DNA of 24,784 bases, from positions 1 to 24,784 of the forward strand of contig CAZJPV010000039.1 in assembly GCA_964547985.1 (NCBI GenBank), read 5' to 3'. A model generated the notes under the pieces. That model did no database searches. It worked only from the letters and a program-made list of their open reading frames with translations, and was not told where the DNA came from. This stretch comes from JAPLJU01 sp964547985. Lineage in GTDB: Bacteria; Desulfobacterota; Syntrophia; Syntrophales; UBA2192. A program made the translations under genes and the position numbers. Positions 7,158-15,200 of this stretch are shown piece after piece (positions within the stretch are counted from its first letter, which is position 1; each line of letters begins with the position of its first letter).

Positions 7158-8618
7158 TCAGCGTGACAATGACCTGGCCGCGACGGCCGTTCCGAATTTC
7201 GAACTCAGCATGCTCAGGGCCAGCCGGTCGAATTTCTCCATCTTGTCCACCAGGTTGTAGACCCCCATCACCTCCTGGACGGATGCGGCGTAGGATCTCC
7301 GGACTCCGCTTACCATTTCCACGATCCTGGCCTGCATCTCCGCCGTGCCGTCGATCGCGCCAGAGAGCATCTCGATCTTGCACTGGTGTTCCTGCGCGCC
7401 CTGCACGGCCCCCGGCTGAGCCTGGGCGAGGCTCCTCGCCTTGTCCATGATGTTCCAGGCCTTCGTGTAGAGGTCCGAGAGGAGTTGGAAGGCGTAGGCC
7501 TTGGCGGTCACGTCGGAGAGGGTGCTGATGATCGATGATTCCTGGTTCGTTCCCACGGCCGCCTTGAGAACGAGCCCGATGGAAAGGGGACTCGCGTTCA
7601 CGAAGGCGTTGTCCTCGTCCGAGAGGGCCTGCTTCGCCTTGATCTTTCCCGCGATCCGGGTCATCTTTGTCCGCACGTAATTCGTGAGGTCGGCCGAGCT
7701 GTCGGTAATTTGTGCGCAGGCGCCTCCTGCCGTCCGGGCGTAGACGCTTCCGTCCAAGAGGTTGTCGAAGGAGGCGTACCGGTTTTGATCGCAAGGGGGC
7801 GTGTGACCCACCTGGAAACCCGCGTCCCCGGCGTCGATGATGTATACGTCACCGACGAACCCTCTCAGCATGTCGAGGTAGGACTGGTTGTTGAAGCCGG
7901 TCTTGGCGGCGATGTTGTTGATGACCGACCCGCTGGTCCCGAAGACGTCCCGGATGTCCTGGGGACAGCCCGCGAGCGCCTGCTTCATGTTCGTGACCGG
8001 CTTGTTCGCATTCGCGCTTGTCTGGTCGTTGATACTCTTCCAGAGGTCGTTAACGCCCGATGACTGGAGGAAGTCCCCCTGGATTCCGGCGAGCTTTGCC
8101 TGTTTGTCCTTCGTTTCGGCGAGGGACGGGGGCACCATGGTCGCCACCAGCGCCCGGCCTGCCTTGCACTCATCGAGCTGCAGGTTGTTCAGGGTGTTGG
8201 TGATAGCTTCCAGGGACTTGATCGTCTTCGAGCAGGGCTCGCAGAGAACATTCAAAGCGATGTCGAAGGCCGCCGCCGGTGCGGCCTGCATGATCCGCTG
8301 GAGCTTGGTCACCAGGTATTCGAAATTGAGATAGGAGAACCCGCCCAGGAAGACGTCGATCCCGCCGCAGCCCGCCTTCACCTTGGGAGGCATGGCGGTG
8401 AAAAGGTAGTCGTTTCCCTGCTGCCACCTCGCCGAGAAGCTCCCGCCGGTGAAATAACCCCTTTTCTGCCCCTCGAAGTACCCGGGAGAGGTCTCCGTCT
8501 TCTGCTGGAGCCAGTCGTCCACCCAGCCGGCCATAGGCCCGTCCGGGCCAAGAGGCGACAGGAGGAGAGCAATAATTACAAGGACCACGATGCTTTTGAG
8601 AATAATTGCCTTATTCAT
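7158..8618 (-). CDS. traH: TraH, F-type pilus assembly protein
   Basis: 486 residues, close to the F protein (458). An N-terminal hydrophobic stretch (IILKSIVVLVIIALLLSPLG) acts as signal peptide for periplasm or outer membrane. Family features include the region from KAGCGGIDVFLGGFSYLNFE, the paired cysteines LCEPCSKT, the central GDVYIIDAG, and a C-terminal helical, probably coiled-coil region (YNLVDKMEKFDRLALSML). TraH works with TraF, TraU, TraW and TrbI in pilus assembly and retraction. The ATG at 8618 is preferred, with GAAGG seven nt upstream; a GTG two codons earlier is too close to that site. Several conserved-looking Cys suggest disulfides made by the operon's thiol enzymes. Confidence 0.92.
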   Translation of the reverse strand: MNKAIILKSIVVLVIIALLLSPLGPDGPMAGWVDDWLQQKTETSPGYFEGQKRGYFTGGSFSARWQQGNDYLFTAMPPKVKAGCGGIDVFLGGFSYLNFEYLVTKLQRIMQAAPAAAFDIALNVLCEPCSKTIKSLEAITNTLNNLQLDECKAGRALVATMVPPSLAETKDKQAKLAGIQGDFLQSSGVNDLWKSINDQTSANANKPVTNMKQALAGCPQDIRDVFGTSGSVINNIAAKTGFNNQSYLDMLRGFVGDVYIIDAGDAGFQVGHTPPCDQNRYASFDNLLDGSVYARTAGGACAQITDSSADLTNYVRTKMTRIAGKIKAKQALSDEDNAFVNASPLSIGLVLKAAVGTNQESSIISTLSDVTAKAYAFQLLSDLYTKAWNIMDKARSLAQAQPGAVQGAQEHQCKIEMLSGAIDGTAEMQARIVEMVSGVRRSYAASVQEVMGVYNLVDKMEKFDRLALSMLSSKFGTAVAARSLSR

Positions 8619-8634
8619 AGCCACACCTTCGCTT

Positions 8635-9507
8635 TTATCTTTTGTCCCGCCTCAAGGGAGCCCTCACATCGAAGGCGCCGCCCCGCTGGAACTCGTAGAG
8701 AGAATACTCCTCCGGGGTGATCTCGTTTTTCAAAAGCCGGATTCCCCGGTAGAGTTTTTCCTCGATCTCGGCCAGGGATGCCACTCCGGCCGAAACGGTG
8801 ATATGGTCGGCGCTCCCACGATAAATGAGGAGAAGGGTCGGAGTCGTCTCGATCCCGAAGACGGAAGATACCGCCGCCTCCCTTTCTATGTCGATTTCCC
8901 GGATCTCCCACCCGTACTTCTCGACGAAACGGTTGAGGATCGAACCCTCCTCGGCACAGTACGGGCAGCCCACAGAGGAACAATAGATGAGCGCGAATTC
9001 TTCCCGGGCGCTCCGGATCCTCGATTCGATCTCGTCCGTCCGTTGCGAGACCTCGGCGTTTCTCCCCGGGGCCGTGATCGGGTAGTCGGCCGCCACGGAG
9101 AGGTCCGGGTATTTCTGCATGACCGCCGCGGACACGTTGGCGAAGGCGAGGGACTTTCTCCGGGCGATGTCCTGGACCACGTAATATTCCCTCACGTTAT
9201 TTTCCGAAGGGACCTGGACAGCCTTCTTCTGGAAGGCCATGAGGACGGCTTGAAAATCGTCGGGGTACATATTCCAGAGTTCCTCCATTGTATAGTCCGA
9301 AAGGCGCGGGGAGCGCTTTTTACCGTCCTCGGCTTTCTCTTCCCGGTCCCTTTTCTCCAAGGGGATCTTCTCGTACCACCACCAGCCCCGCTTGGCGTCC
9401 CCGTAATACGCCTTGCCGTTTTCCTCCATGAACGGCGGTTCCCCGGCGCAAGGGGTGCCCGTCGTGAAAAGAAGGACAACCTGGCAAAGGATCAGGACCC
9501 GGAACAT
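8635..9507 (-). CDS. traF: TraF-type thioredoxin-fold conjugation protein with active CxxC
   Basis: 290 residues. Signal peptide (MFRVLILCQVVLLFTTGTPCAG), then the TraF signature GWWWYEKIP, a Lys/Glu-rich linker, a helical middle, and a C-terminal thioredoxin fold with VGCPYCAEE (C180-x-x-C183) and the cis-Pro loop TTPTLLLIY. It acts in the periplasm in pilus assembly with TraH, TraU and TraW. In the F plasmid, TraF has the fold but lacks the CxxC, and TrbB supplies the oxidoreductase; here the active site is intact, so the protein may combine both roles. The ATG at 9507 is chosen for GAGAAG upstream and the direct signal peptide; it begins 10 nt after the preceding stop. Confidence 0.88.
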   Translation of the reverse strand: MFRVLILCQVVLLFTTGTPCAGEPPFMEENGKAYYGDAKRGWWWYEKIPLEKRDREEKAEDGKKRSPRLSDYTMEELWNMYPDDFQAVLMAFQKKAVQVPSENNVREYYVVQDIARRKSLAFANVSAAVMQKYPDLSVAADYPITAPGRNAEVSQRTDEIESRIRSAREEFALIYCSSVGCPYCAEEGSILNRFVEKYGWEIREIDIEREAAVSSVFGIETTPTLLLIYRGSADHITVSAGVASLAEIEEKLYRGIRLLKNEITPEEYSLYEFQRGGAFDVRAPLRRDKR

Positions 9508-9517
9508 CAATTTCTTC

Positions 9518-10003
9518 TCAGAAGAGCGGACAGGCAACGGCCTTCACCTCCTCATTTCTCACGAATCCGAAATACCTCGAATCGAAGCTGTCCCGGTGTT
9601 GTCCCGTGACGAACACCGCGTCCACCGGGATCTTCCCGCTGTAGTGAAACCGGGGAAGCTCCTCTCCCTTGAGGGAAAGATCCTTCGCCACCGCGATTTC
9701 CCTTCCATCGCAGTAAAAGTCATGGCCGACGGTGTCGAGTTCCTCTCCCCCGGCGCAGGCAATTCTCTTGATGACCCGGTGGGGCGTCCCATGGTCGACG
9801 TATTTCGACCTGATATCAAACATCACGTAAGCGCCTCTTTTCAGTTCTCCCGTGGGCGGCCCTTTTTTCAGAAAAAAGATCCTGTGTTCCGTCGAAGGCG
9901 TGATGCTCACAGCGAAGCGTGAGGGAATAAGCATCCCCGCCGCGGCGAGAGCTCCCATGAAGAGAATGAGCCTAAGGCCTGATGGTTTTCGCGTTTCGTA
10001 CAA
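9518..10003 (-). CDS. trhF: TrhF/TraF-type S26 signal peptidase
   Basis: 161 residues. One N-terminal membrane helix (LRLILFMGALAAAGMLI) anchors a periplasmic S26 domain. Candidate catalytic Ser37 lies in SITPSTEHRIFFL and Lys79 in HRVIKRIACAGG, giving the Ser-Lys dyad. The C-terminal box GQHRDSFDSRYFGFV matches the G[DH]...S.DSRYFG motif of the family. SXT/R391-type and related F-like systems carry such a peptidase (TrhF), related to RP4 TraF, for maturation of pilin or another transfer protein. A TTG start is used because GGGGGA lies five nt upstream; this overlaps trbI by 32 nt. ATG at 9958 is a weaker alternative that would shorten the membrane anchor. Confidence 0.87.
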   Translation of the reverse strand: MYETRKPSGLRLILFMGALAAAGMLIPSRFAVSITPSTEHRIFFLKKGPPTGELKRGAYVMFDIRSKYVDHGTPHRVIKRIACAGGEELDTVGHDFYCDGREIAVAKDLSLKGEELPRFHYSGKIPVDAVFVTGQHRDSFDSRYFGFVRNEEVKAVACPLF

Positions 10004-10370
10004 CGGCGTCCCCCATGATCACGACCTCGTTCGAGGGGATGCCTTCGATCGCTTTTTCCAGCGACTCGATGTTTTTCCTCAACTGGTCGTCGTCGATCTT
10101 TCCTTGGACAAATAGATCCCTCTGGGCCGCGATGAATCCCTTGATGTCGACCGCGACGATCCGCGTCGCGAAGTACCTGTCATAAATGACAATCGACGCC
10201 GCGGATGACGCAAGCGAAATCCCGAGGACCAGGAGGGCGGTTACCAGCCGGCAGGGAAGAACCCGCCCCGCCTTGCCTTCCTGTTTCGTTTTCCCTGCAC
10301 CCGCGGGGATTTCTCCCGTTTGACCGGCGCTGGACTCCATCATTTCTTCTTTCTCAATGCTTTCCTTCAT
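9972..10370 (-). CDS. trbI: TrbI-like F-type conjugation protein
   Basis: 132 residues. A cytoplasmic, charged N terminus of about 40 residues is followed by a membrane helix (VTALLVLGISLASSAASIVIY) and a short periplasmic domain: VAVDIKGFIAAQRDLFV, then VVIMGDAVVRNAKTI. This matches the TrbI F-type pattern (v.fD.kg....f ... avv.ga.di). In F, TrbI affects pilus retraction. In F it sits between traC and traW, whereas here it lies after traU, next to the S26 peptidase. The start overlaps the stop of the preceding frame as ATGA, with GAGGTG upstream. The N terminus is longer than usual; M10 or M11 are alternative starts. Confidence 0.78.
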   Translation of the reverse strand: MKESIEKEEMMESSAGQTGEIPAGAGKTKQEGKAGRVLPCRLVTALLVLGISLASSAASIVIYDRYFATRIVAVDIKGFIAAQRDLFVQGKIDDDQLRKNIESLEKAIEGIPSNEVVIMGDAVVRNAKTIRP

Positions 10371-10443
10371 CTCTTGTTCACCTCGTGGTAAATTCCGCCC
10401 TTCAGTGCCTCGATCAGGAGGTCGATCGAGCGCCTCCCGGATG
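10367..10443 (-). CDS. C-terminal fragment of an unidentified gene, possibly trbC
   Basis: Only 24 codons are visible before the gap: SGRRSIDLLIEALKGG then IYHEVNKR and TGA. The stop overlaps the trbI start as ATGA, the standard junction of this operon, which supports this frame. It does not resemble the known TraU C terminus. A G-x-x-(S/T)-hydrophobic-x-x-(L/I)-E ending fits the tail of TrbC, which follows traU in F-like operons, but 24 residues are too few to be sure. The 5' part lies in the gap at 10444-10543. Confidence 0.4.
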
Positions 10444-10543
10444 NNNNNNNNNNNNNNNNNNNNNNNNNNNNNNNNNNNNNNNNNNNNNNNNNNNNNNNNN
10501 NNNNNNNNNNNNNNNNNNNNNNNNNNNNNNNNNNNNNNNNNNN
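10444..10543. other. True assembly gap after traU
   Basis: 100 Ns with no shared sequence between the flanks, unlike the three gaps with 55-bp overlaps. The length is nominal. It hides the TraU C terminus (about 45 residues by comparison with F TraU) and the 5' part of the next gene, so the true length may be several hundred bases. Confidence 0.9.
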
Positions 10544-11394
10544 CGCACCGGCTTGGCGACGTGCATGCGCCAGTTGTGCTTCACCCAGATGGGCGTGGGG
10601 ACGCAGGCGCACAGGTTGAGGGCCGTGTCGCAGACGAGCCCCTCCCTGGCCAGCTTGTAAACCATCCGGGCTGCGATCGTGGAATTGGCCATGAGCTCGT
10701 TGTCGTCGTTCACGTGCCCCGTGAGCGGGTAGGCGCTCCCGCCCGAGCCGATGCACCAGAAAAGGGGGCTCATGGAGAAACCCGCGTTGGTCGAGACGCT
10801 GTCGGCGATGCAGGCCGTCTGGGCGATGGGATTCCCGAAGAGGATCGACTCCGGCTCCAGGATGAAGGCAAGGATGTCATTCTGCCAGAGGGGGTCCACC
10901 TCCGTGAGGTACGCAACGTCGAAACCGCTGTGCTCGATGCAGGCAAAATCGGTAAGGAGCTCCATCATGGACCAAACGGGATAAATAAAGTAATGCGCCT
11001 GGGCAAAGGTGGAGGTATCCACACTCGCGTTCCCCTGCTCCTGCGAGCCCCCGCCGAGAAAGCCGCCCGCCGCGGTGAGGCCGAAGCCCAGGCTCGGGAA
11101 GCAGTAAGGATCCTTGACTGTTTCCACGTACCTGGCCGGTTCCCAGAAGCTGACGGGGATTCCGATTCTGATGAAGAGCGGGGGCGGCGCCGGACACGCG
11201 CAGACGGGCATGCCCGAAAGGTCCGGAACGTTGTTTTCCACCGGGCCGGGAATGATCTCGATCCCGGCGATGCTCACCGGGAATATGCACTGCCAGCAGA
11301 GGTCGGTCACCGGGTTCAACGGAATCCCGGACCTGCATACAGCCTGTGCTCCCACGGCGTGAAAGAGAATGAGGAGAACGAAAAACCCCTTCAC
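10544..11394 (-). CDS. traU: TraU, F-type conjugation protein (C terminus missing)
   Basis: 283 residues visible of an expected 330. Signal peptide (KGFFVLLILFHAVGAQA) followed by the TraU pattern: VCRSGIPLNPVTDLCWQCIFP, CACPAPPPLFIRIGIPVSFWEP, PSLGFGLTAAGGFLGGG, LCACVPTPIWVKHNWRMHVAKPV. Many conserved Cys indicate a disulfide-rich periplasmic protein. In F, TraU is needed for DNA transfer and for normal pilus number. The start is a GTG at 11394, seven nt after the traW stop, with AGGGA upstream; the in-frame extension to 11439 overlaps traW and has no ribosome site. The 3' end runs into the gap at 10543. Confidence 0.92.
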
Positions 11395-11401
11395 GACGTC
11401 C

Positions 11402-12037
11402 CTACTTCCGCTTCTTTTGCCCCTTGTCGGCGAGGGCATATTCTCTCACCTCCATGACGGTACCCTTTTGACCGATCACGGCGGGGACCGCCTTCAGTTG
11501 AAACCTTTTCACGATTCTGGCGTCTGCATAGAACGCAGGTCTCTTCAGCTTCTCCATGACACGGGTATACGGTCCCCCACAAAGGAGGAGCATGACCCTA
11601 TGGTCTTTTGCGTAGGAGGATGCCTTGAACCATTCGATCTGTCTCTCGTTACCCCCGTCGATCACGACGAGGACATTGGGAAGAAAAACATGGGCCAGGG
11701 GGTTGAAACTGAAGCCCTTGGGATAGAGGATTCCGCCCCTCCCGTCGGGGATGTCGAAATCGAGCGTGTAACTCACGTCCACCTGGAAGATCCGGTCCTT
11801 CTTCGCCGCCGGCAAGGCCTCCATCTCCCCGGGCCGGTAGTTTTGAATCCTTTCGCGCGTCCTTTTCGGGTCAAATGCCTTTCCCCAATCGACCGCCTTT
11901 GCCCGCTCCTCGATCTCGGCCAGGGCGTCGCGCTCGACGACGGGATAAGTCGCCCCAATATTGCCGAGATCGGCGCAAACCGCCGCTTGGGCCAGGAGCA
12001 AGGAGGACAGGACTGCCAGGCTGAAGACCTTTTTCAT
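11402..12037 (-). CDS. traW: TraW, F-type pilus assembly protein
   Basis: 211 residues, equal in size to F TraW (210). Signal peptide (MKKVFSLAVLSSLLLAQAAV), then the TraW hallmark ADLGNIGATYPVVERDALAEI just after cleavage, FNPLAHVFLPNVLVVIDGGN, VMLLLCGGPYTRVMEKLKRP, and RFQLKAVPAVIGQKGTVMEV. It is periplasmic and acts in pilus assembly with TraF, TraH and TraU, and in relatives with TrbC. The ATG at 12037 is chosen because GGGAG lies five nt upstream and a signal peptide follows at once. The same frame stays open for 60 further codons upstream to a GTG at 12217; that part is described separately. Confidence 0.92.
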   Translation of the reverse strand: MKKVFSLAVLSSLLLAQAAVCADLGNIGATYPVVERDALAEIEERAKAVDWGKAFDPKRTRERIQNYRPGEMEALPAAKKDRIFQVDVSYTLDFDIPDGRGGILYPKGFSFNPLAHVFLPNVLVVIDGGNERQIEWFKASSYAKDHRVMLLLCGGPYTRVMEKLKRPAFYADARIVKRFQLKAVPAVIGQKGTVMEVREYALADKGQKKRK

Positions 12038-12217
12038 TTTTCTCCCTCGCGGTCGTACGCGCGCTTCGGGAATATGTCCGTTTCGGACGTGGCATTCCAC
12101 GCATACCGGGCCTTCCGGCCGCAGGTATCTCCCCTCTCCAGGCCCGAAAGTTTTCTTGCAAACAGTGCAGGTCTCGCGCGGAGGATTCCGCGTATAGATC
12201 GGGAAACGGGAACTCAC
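12038..12217 (-). CDS. Zinc-ribbon reading frame, in frame with traW
   Basis: 60 codons without a stop, starting at a GTG that overlaps the traN stop as GTGA and running directly into the traW ATG. It encodes CTVCKKTFGPGEGRYL then GPVCVECHVRNGHI: two CxxC pairs 18 residues apart, as in a small zinc ribbon. The C-terminal part is Arg-rich. It has no stop of its own, so it is either an N-terminal extension of TraW, a small gene whose stop was lost by a 1-nt indel near 12037, or a chance frame in GC-rich DNA. An extension would put a zinc ribbon before a signal peptide, which is unlikely. The tight packing of the operon argues against 176 nt of non-coding spacer. Confidence 0.4.
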
Positions 12218-15200
12218 TTCGCCTGCACCTTGTCGTAGAAATCCGAGACCTGCCGCTGCATGTTCCGTTGCACTTCCGAGGCCGCCTTCGTCTTGATGTC
12301 TCCGAAGTACTCCGAGAGGTCGATCCTGGAGAAATCGAGCATCTGGAATTCCTCCGGTGTGAATCCCCGGCAGTTGGGGTTCTCCGCTCCCCCCCAGTCG
12401 CCGCTTGCGCCGAACTGCTGGAGCTGAATCCGCCCCTGCTCGTGGATGATCCTGCCGAGCTTGGAATTGAAACAGCAGTAAGTGTTCGCCCTCTGGACAC
12501 ACCCGATGAGGGGCCATTTCTGCTGACAATAATCCCCGATGTAATGGCACATCCCTTTGCCGACCGCCTGCACCGTTTCCGCGTCCCCGGAGCCGCACGT
12601 GTTCTGGATGAAGAGAAAGCTTCCGGGATCGGTATTGCAGCAGTTGAAGAAGGTCGTGCTGATCCCGGCGGTTCTGCATTCTTTTCCCTTGCCGTTGAAT
12701 ATGTACAAGGCGCCTTGGCAATTACCGGTCGAAGGGTCCACCGTGCCGTCGTTGTGATAGGAGGACGTGTCAGCGCCGGTCGTTTGGGTGGGCATGGCGG
12801 ACGGGTTGAAACAGGCGTTATCGGAGCACTGCAGAATCCCGGTCGCCGGGTTCGGAAGGCAGGCATATTGCGATCCGAGGGGACAGCCCGTGGACGATCC
12901 CGCGCACGTATTCGTGGCAGGATCGAAGTTCCCCACGTAACAGACAGGAGGTGCGACGCACTGCCTGGAGGAAGCCTGGTACGTGTAATCGGAAGTGGGA
13001 CACTGCCGGACCGGGTCCTTCATGCAGAGGTCCATGGAGGCCAAATACACCGCCCCGTCACTGCAGGAGGGAAGACGCTCACACCGCGATTCAAGGGAAT
13101 TGAACGTGTACTGGGTCGGACAGAGGGTTGAACCGGGAACCGCGCATTTGTCGATCCCGCCGTCGTATGTTCCCGTCTCGCACACCGGGGGCATTTGGCA
13201 CGTTCCGGTATCGGAATTGTAAGCGTACCCGCTCGCGCAGCCGTCTGCCGGCGGTGCAACGCATTTCCGAGTCGCCGGATCGAAAACGCCGCCCGGGCAG
13301 GACGGATCGCGCAGGCAGGAATCAGTCGACGGGTTGTAGACGAACCCCGCGGGGCACATTCCCGAATACATCTGGACCACGCAAAGATCGGCTTCGCCGC
13401 TGAGATATCCGCCGCCCGGGCAGACGACCTCTTTCGAGCAGAGATCGATCGCCGGGTTGTAGGAAAAACCGTACAGGAAGCAGTCATGCGTGGGATTGGA
13501 TTCGCACAGGCCCCTGCCGCCGTTCCAGGTATAATCGGCAGCGCAGCCGGTAGCGGGCACCTGCTCACACCGGTCGCGGGTGGAATTATAGGCCCCTGCC
13601 CCACATTGCGGAAGAGCAGTGCAAAGGCCCCTTCCCGAATCCAGGGTATAACCGGTCTGGCAGGAATTGGAGGGGGCGAGCTGGCACTTATCGACCGAAC
13701 CGTTCACGCTGCCGCCGTTGGGACAGGTTACGGCTTGGTAGCAGACCCCATTAGCAGGATCATACGTGCCGCTTGAACAAGTCGGCGTGCCGGCCGCCTC
13801 GCACTTCTCGGAGATACCGTTCAGGCTCCCGCCCGCCGGGCAACCTGCGGCCTGGTAGCAGGTGGAACCGGAAAGGGTCCAGCCGACCGGGCAGGAATAG
13901 GTGGGGCCGGAACAGGCCCCCGGTGCTGAGCAGTATCCCCCGCTGCAGGCATAATTGCCCAGGGGGCAGACCTGGTAAGGGATGCCGTTGAAGTAAAGGG
14001 GGTACCAGGGTGTCCAGATCGTTGAATCATGCCCCCAAAGCGCGTTCGGGTAGCCGGGAAAGGTGTTTACGCCCAGGGCGTCCAGGGCGTTCCAGTAACC
14101 CGGCGTGCCGGGATAAGTCGAACCCGTGACGTTGACGCCCTGCGTGCGTACGTAACCGGTGAAGTCGCAAATCCCGCTGGGGTAGTATCCGAATTCCGGA
14201 TCGTACACGTTTTGACATCCGAAAATGGTGAATCCCTGTCCCGATCCCACGAGGTAGGAAATATAGTAGCCGCCGGGAAGGGATACGTCCGATGAACAGT
14301 TCATGCCCGTCACGTTGTAAGACAGGGAACCGCCCTGGCTGCAATAGAAGGTAAGGGTGCCGCCGGAACAGACGATGCGGCTGGGCTGACACCAGGCCTG
14401 CGGTCCCGACAGCGTCACGTTCGGGGTAACGGTGCTGCAGGCGGCCGATTGCGCGCACGAGGAAGAACACGCGGGAAGGCTCGGATAACTCCCTCCGAGT
14501 GAACACGCGTAGCCGGCCGTCGCGGACTGTTCGCACCGATCGGTGACGGGATTATAGGTGCCGGCGGAACAGGACGGCAACGCCTGGCATTTACCGGCCG
14601 AGCCGTTCCAGGCGTAAGACGCCGGGCAGGACGTCCCGGACGTGGCCGATTCGCACCGGTCCCTTGTGGGATTAAACGTCCCCGGGGAACAGAAAGGATC
14701 CATCTCGCACAGCAACCTTGCCGGGTTCCATGAATATCCTCCCGCGCACGCGGGCGTGAAAGCCGCCTCGCACAGGTCCGTCACGCCGTTCAGGATCGCT
14801 CCGGCGCCAGGACAGGCGGCGGGGGCGTAACAGGCTCCGGCCGCGTCGTCGTAGGTCATGCCCGCGGCCGGGCATACCGGTACGCCCGTGGCCTCGCATT
14901 TTCCCGATGAGGCGTTGTAAACGCCGGGGGAAGGACACGCGTGACCGGCGGGAGCCGTGCAGAGATCCGCCGCATCCGAGTACGAGCTCCCGTCGGGGCA
15001 GGACGGCGGCCGTTCGAACCGGTCAAGGCCGGGATTGAAGACGTATCCCGCCTGGGCGAGGGACGCCGCCGAAAAGACGCATTTGCCGAGGTCCGCGTCG
15101 AAATTTCCGACCTGGCAGGAAGGGTCCGCGAGGCAGTTACCCGATCCCGGGTCCATGGCCGTCCCTTCCGGACAGGACGAGACGTTTGCCGTCTCGCAGA

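Noticed and set aside
8590..9609. 339-residue open frame on the plus strand
   Set aside because: It is antisense to traF and part of the peptidase gene, with no recognisable domain and no ribosome site; both opposite-strand genes are certain.
10367..10756. 129-residue minus-strand frame as one protein across the gap
   Set aside because: Its part right of the gap is a shadow of traU in another frame. Only the 24 codons left of the gap, with the ATGA junction, are kept as a possible gene end.
11871..12866. 331-residue minus-strand frame overlapping traW and traN
   Set aside because: Its Arg/Ser/Pro/Thr-rich composition is that of an out-of-frame reading, and both overlapping genes are well supported in their own frames.
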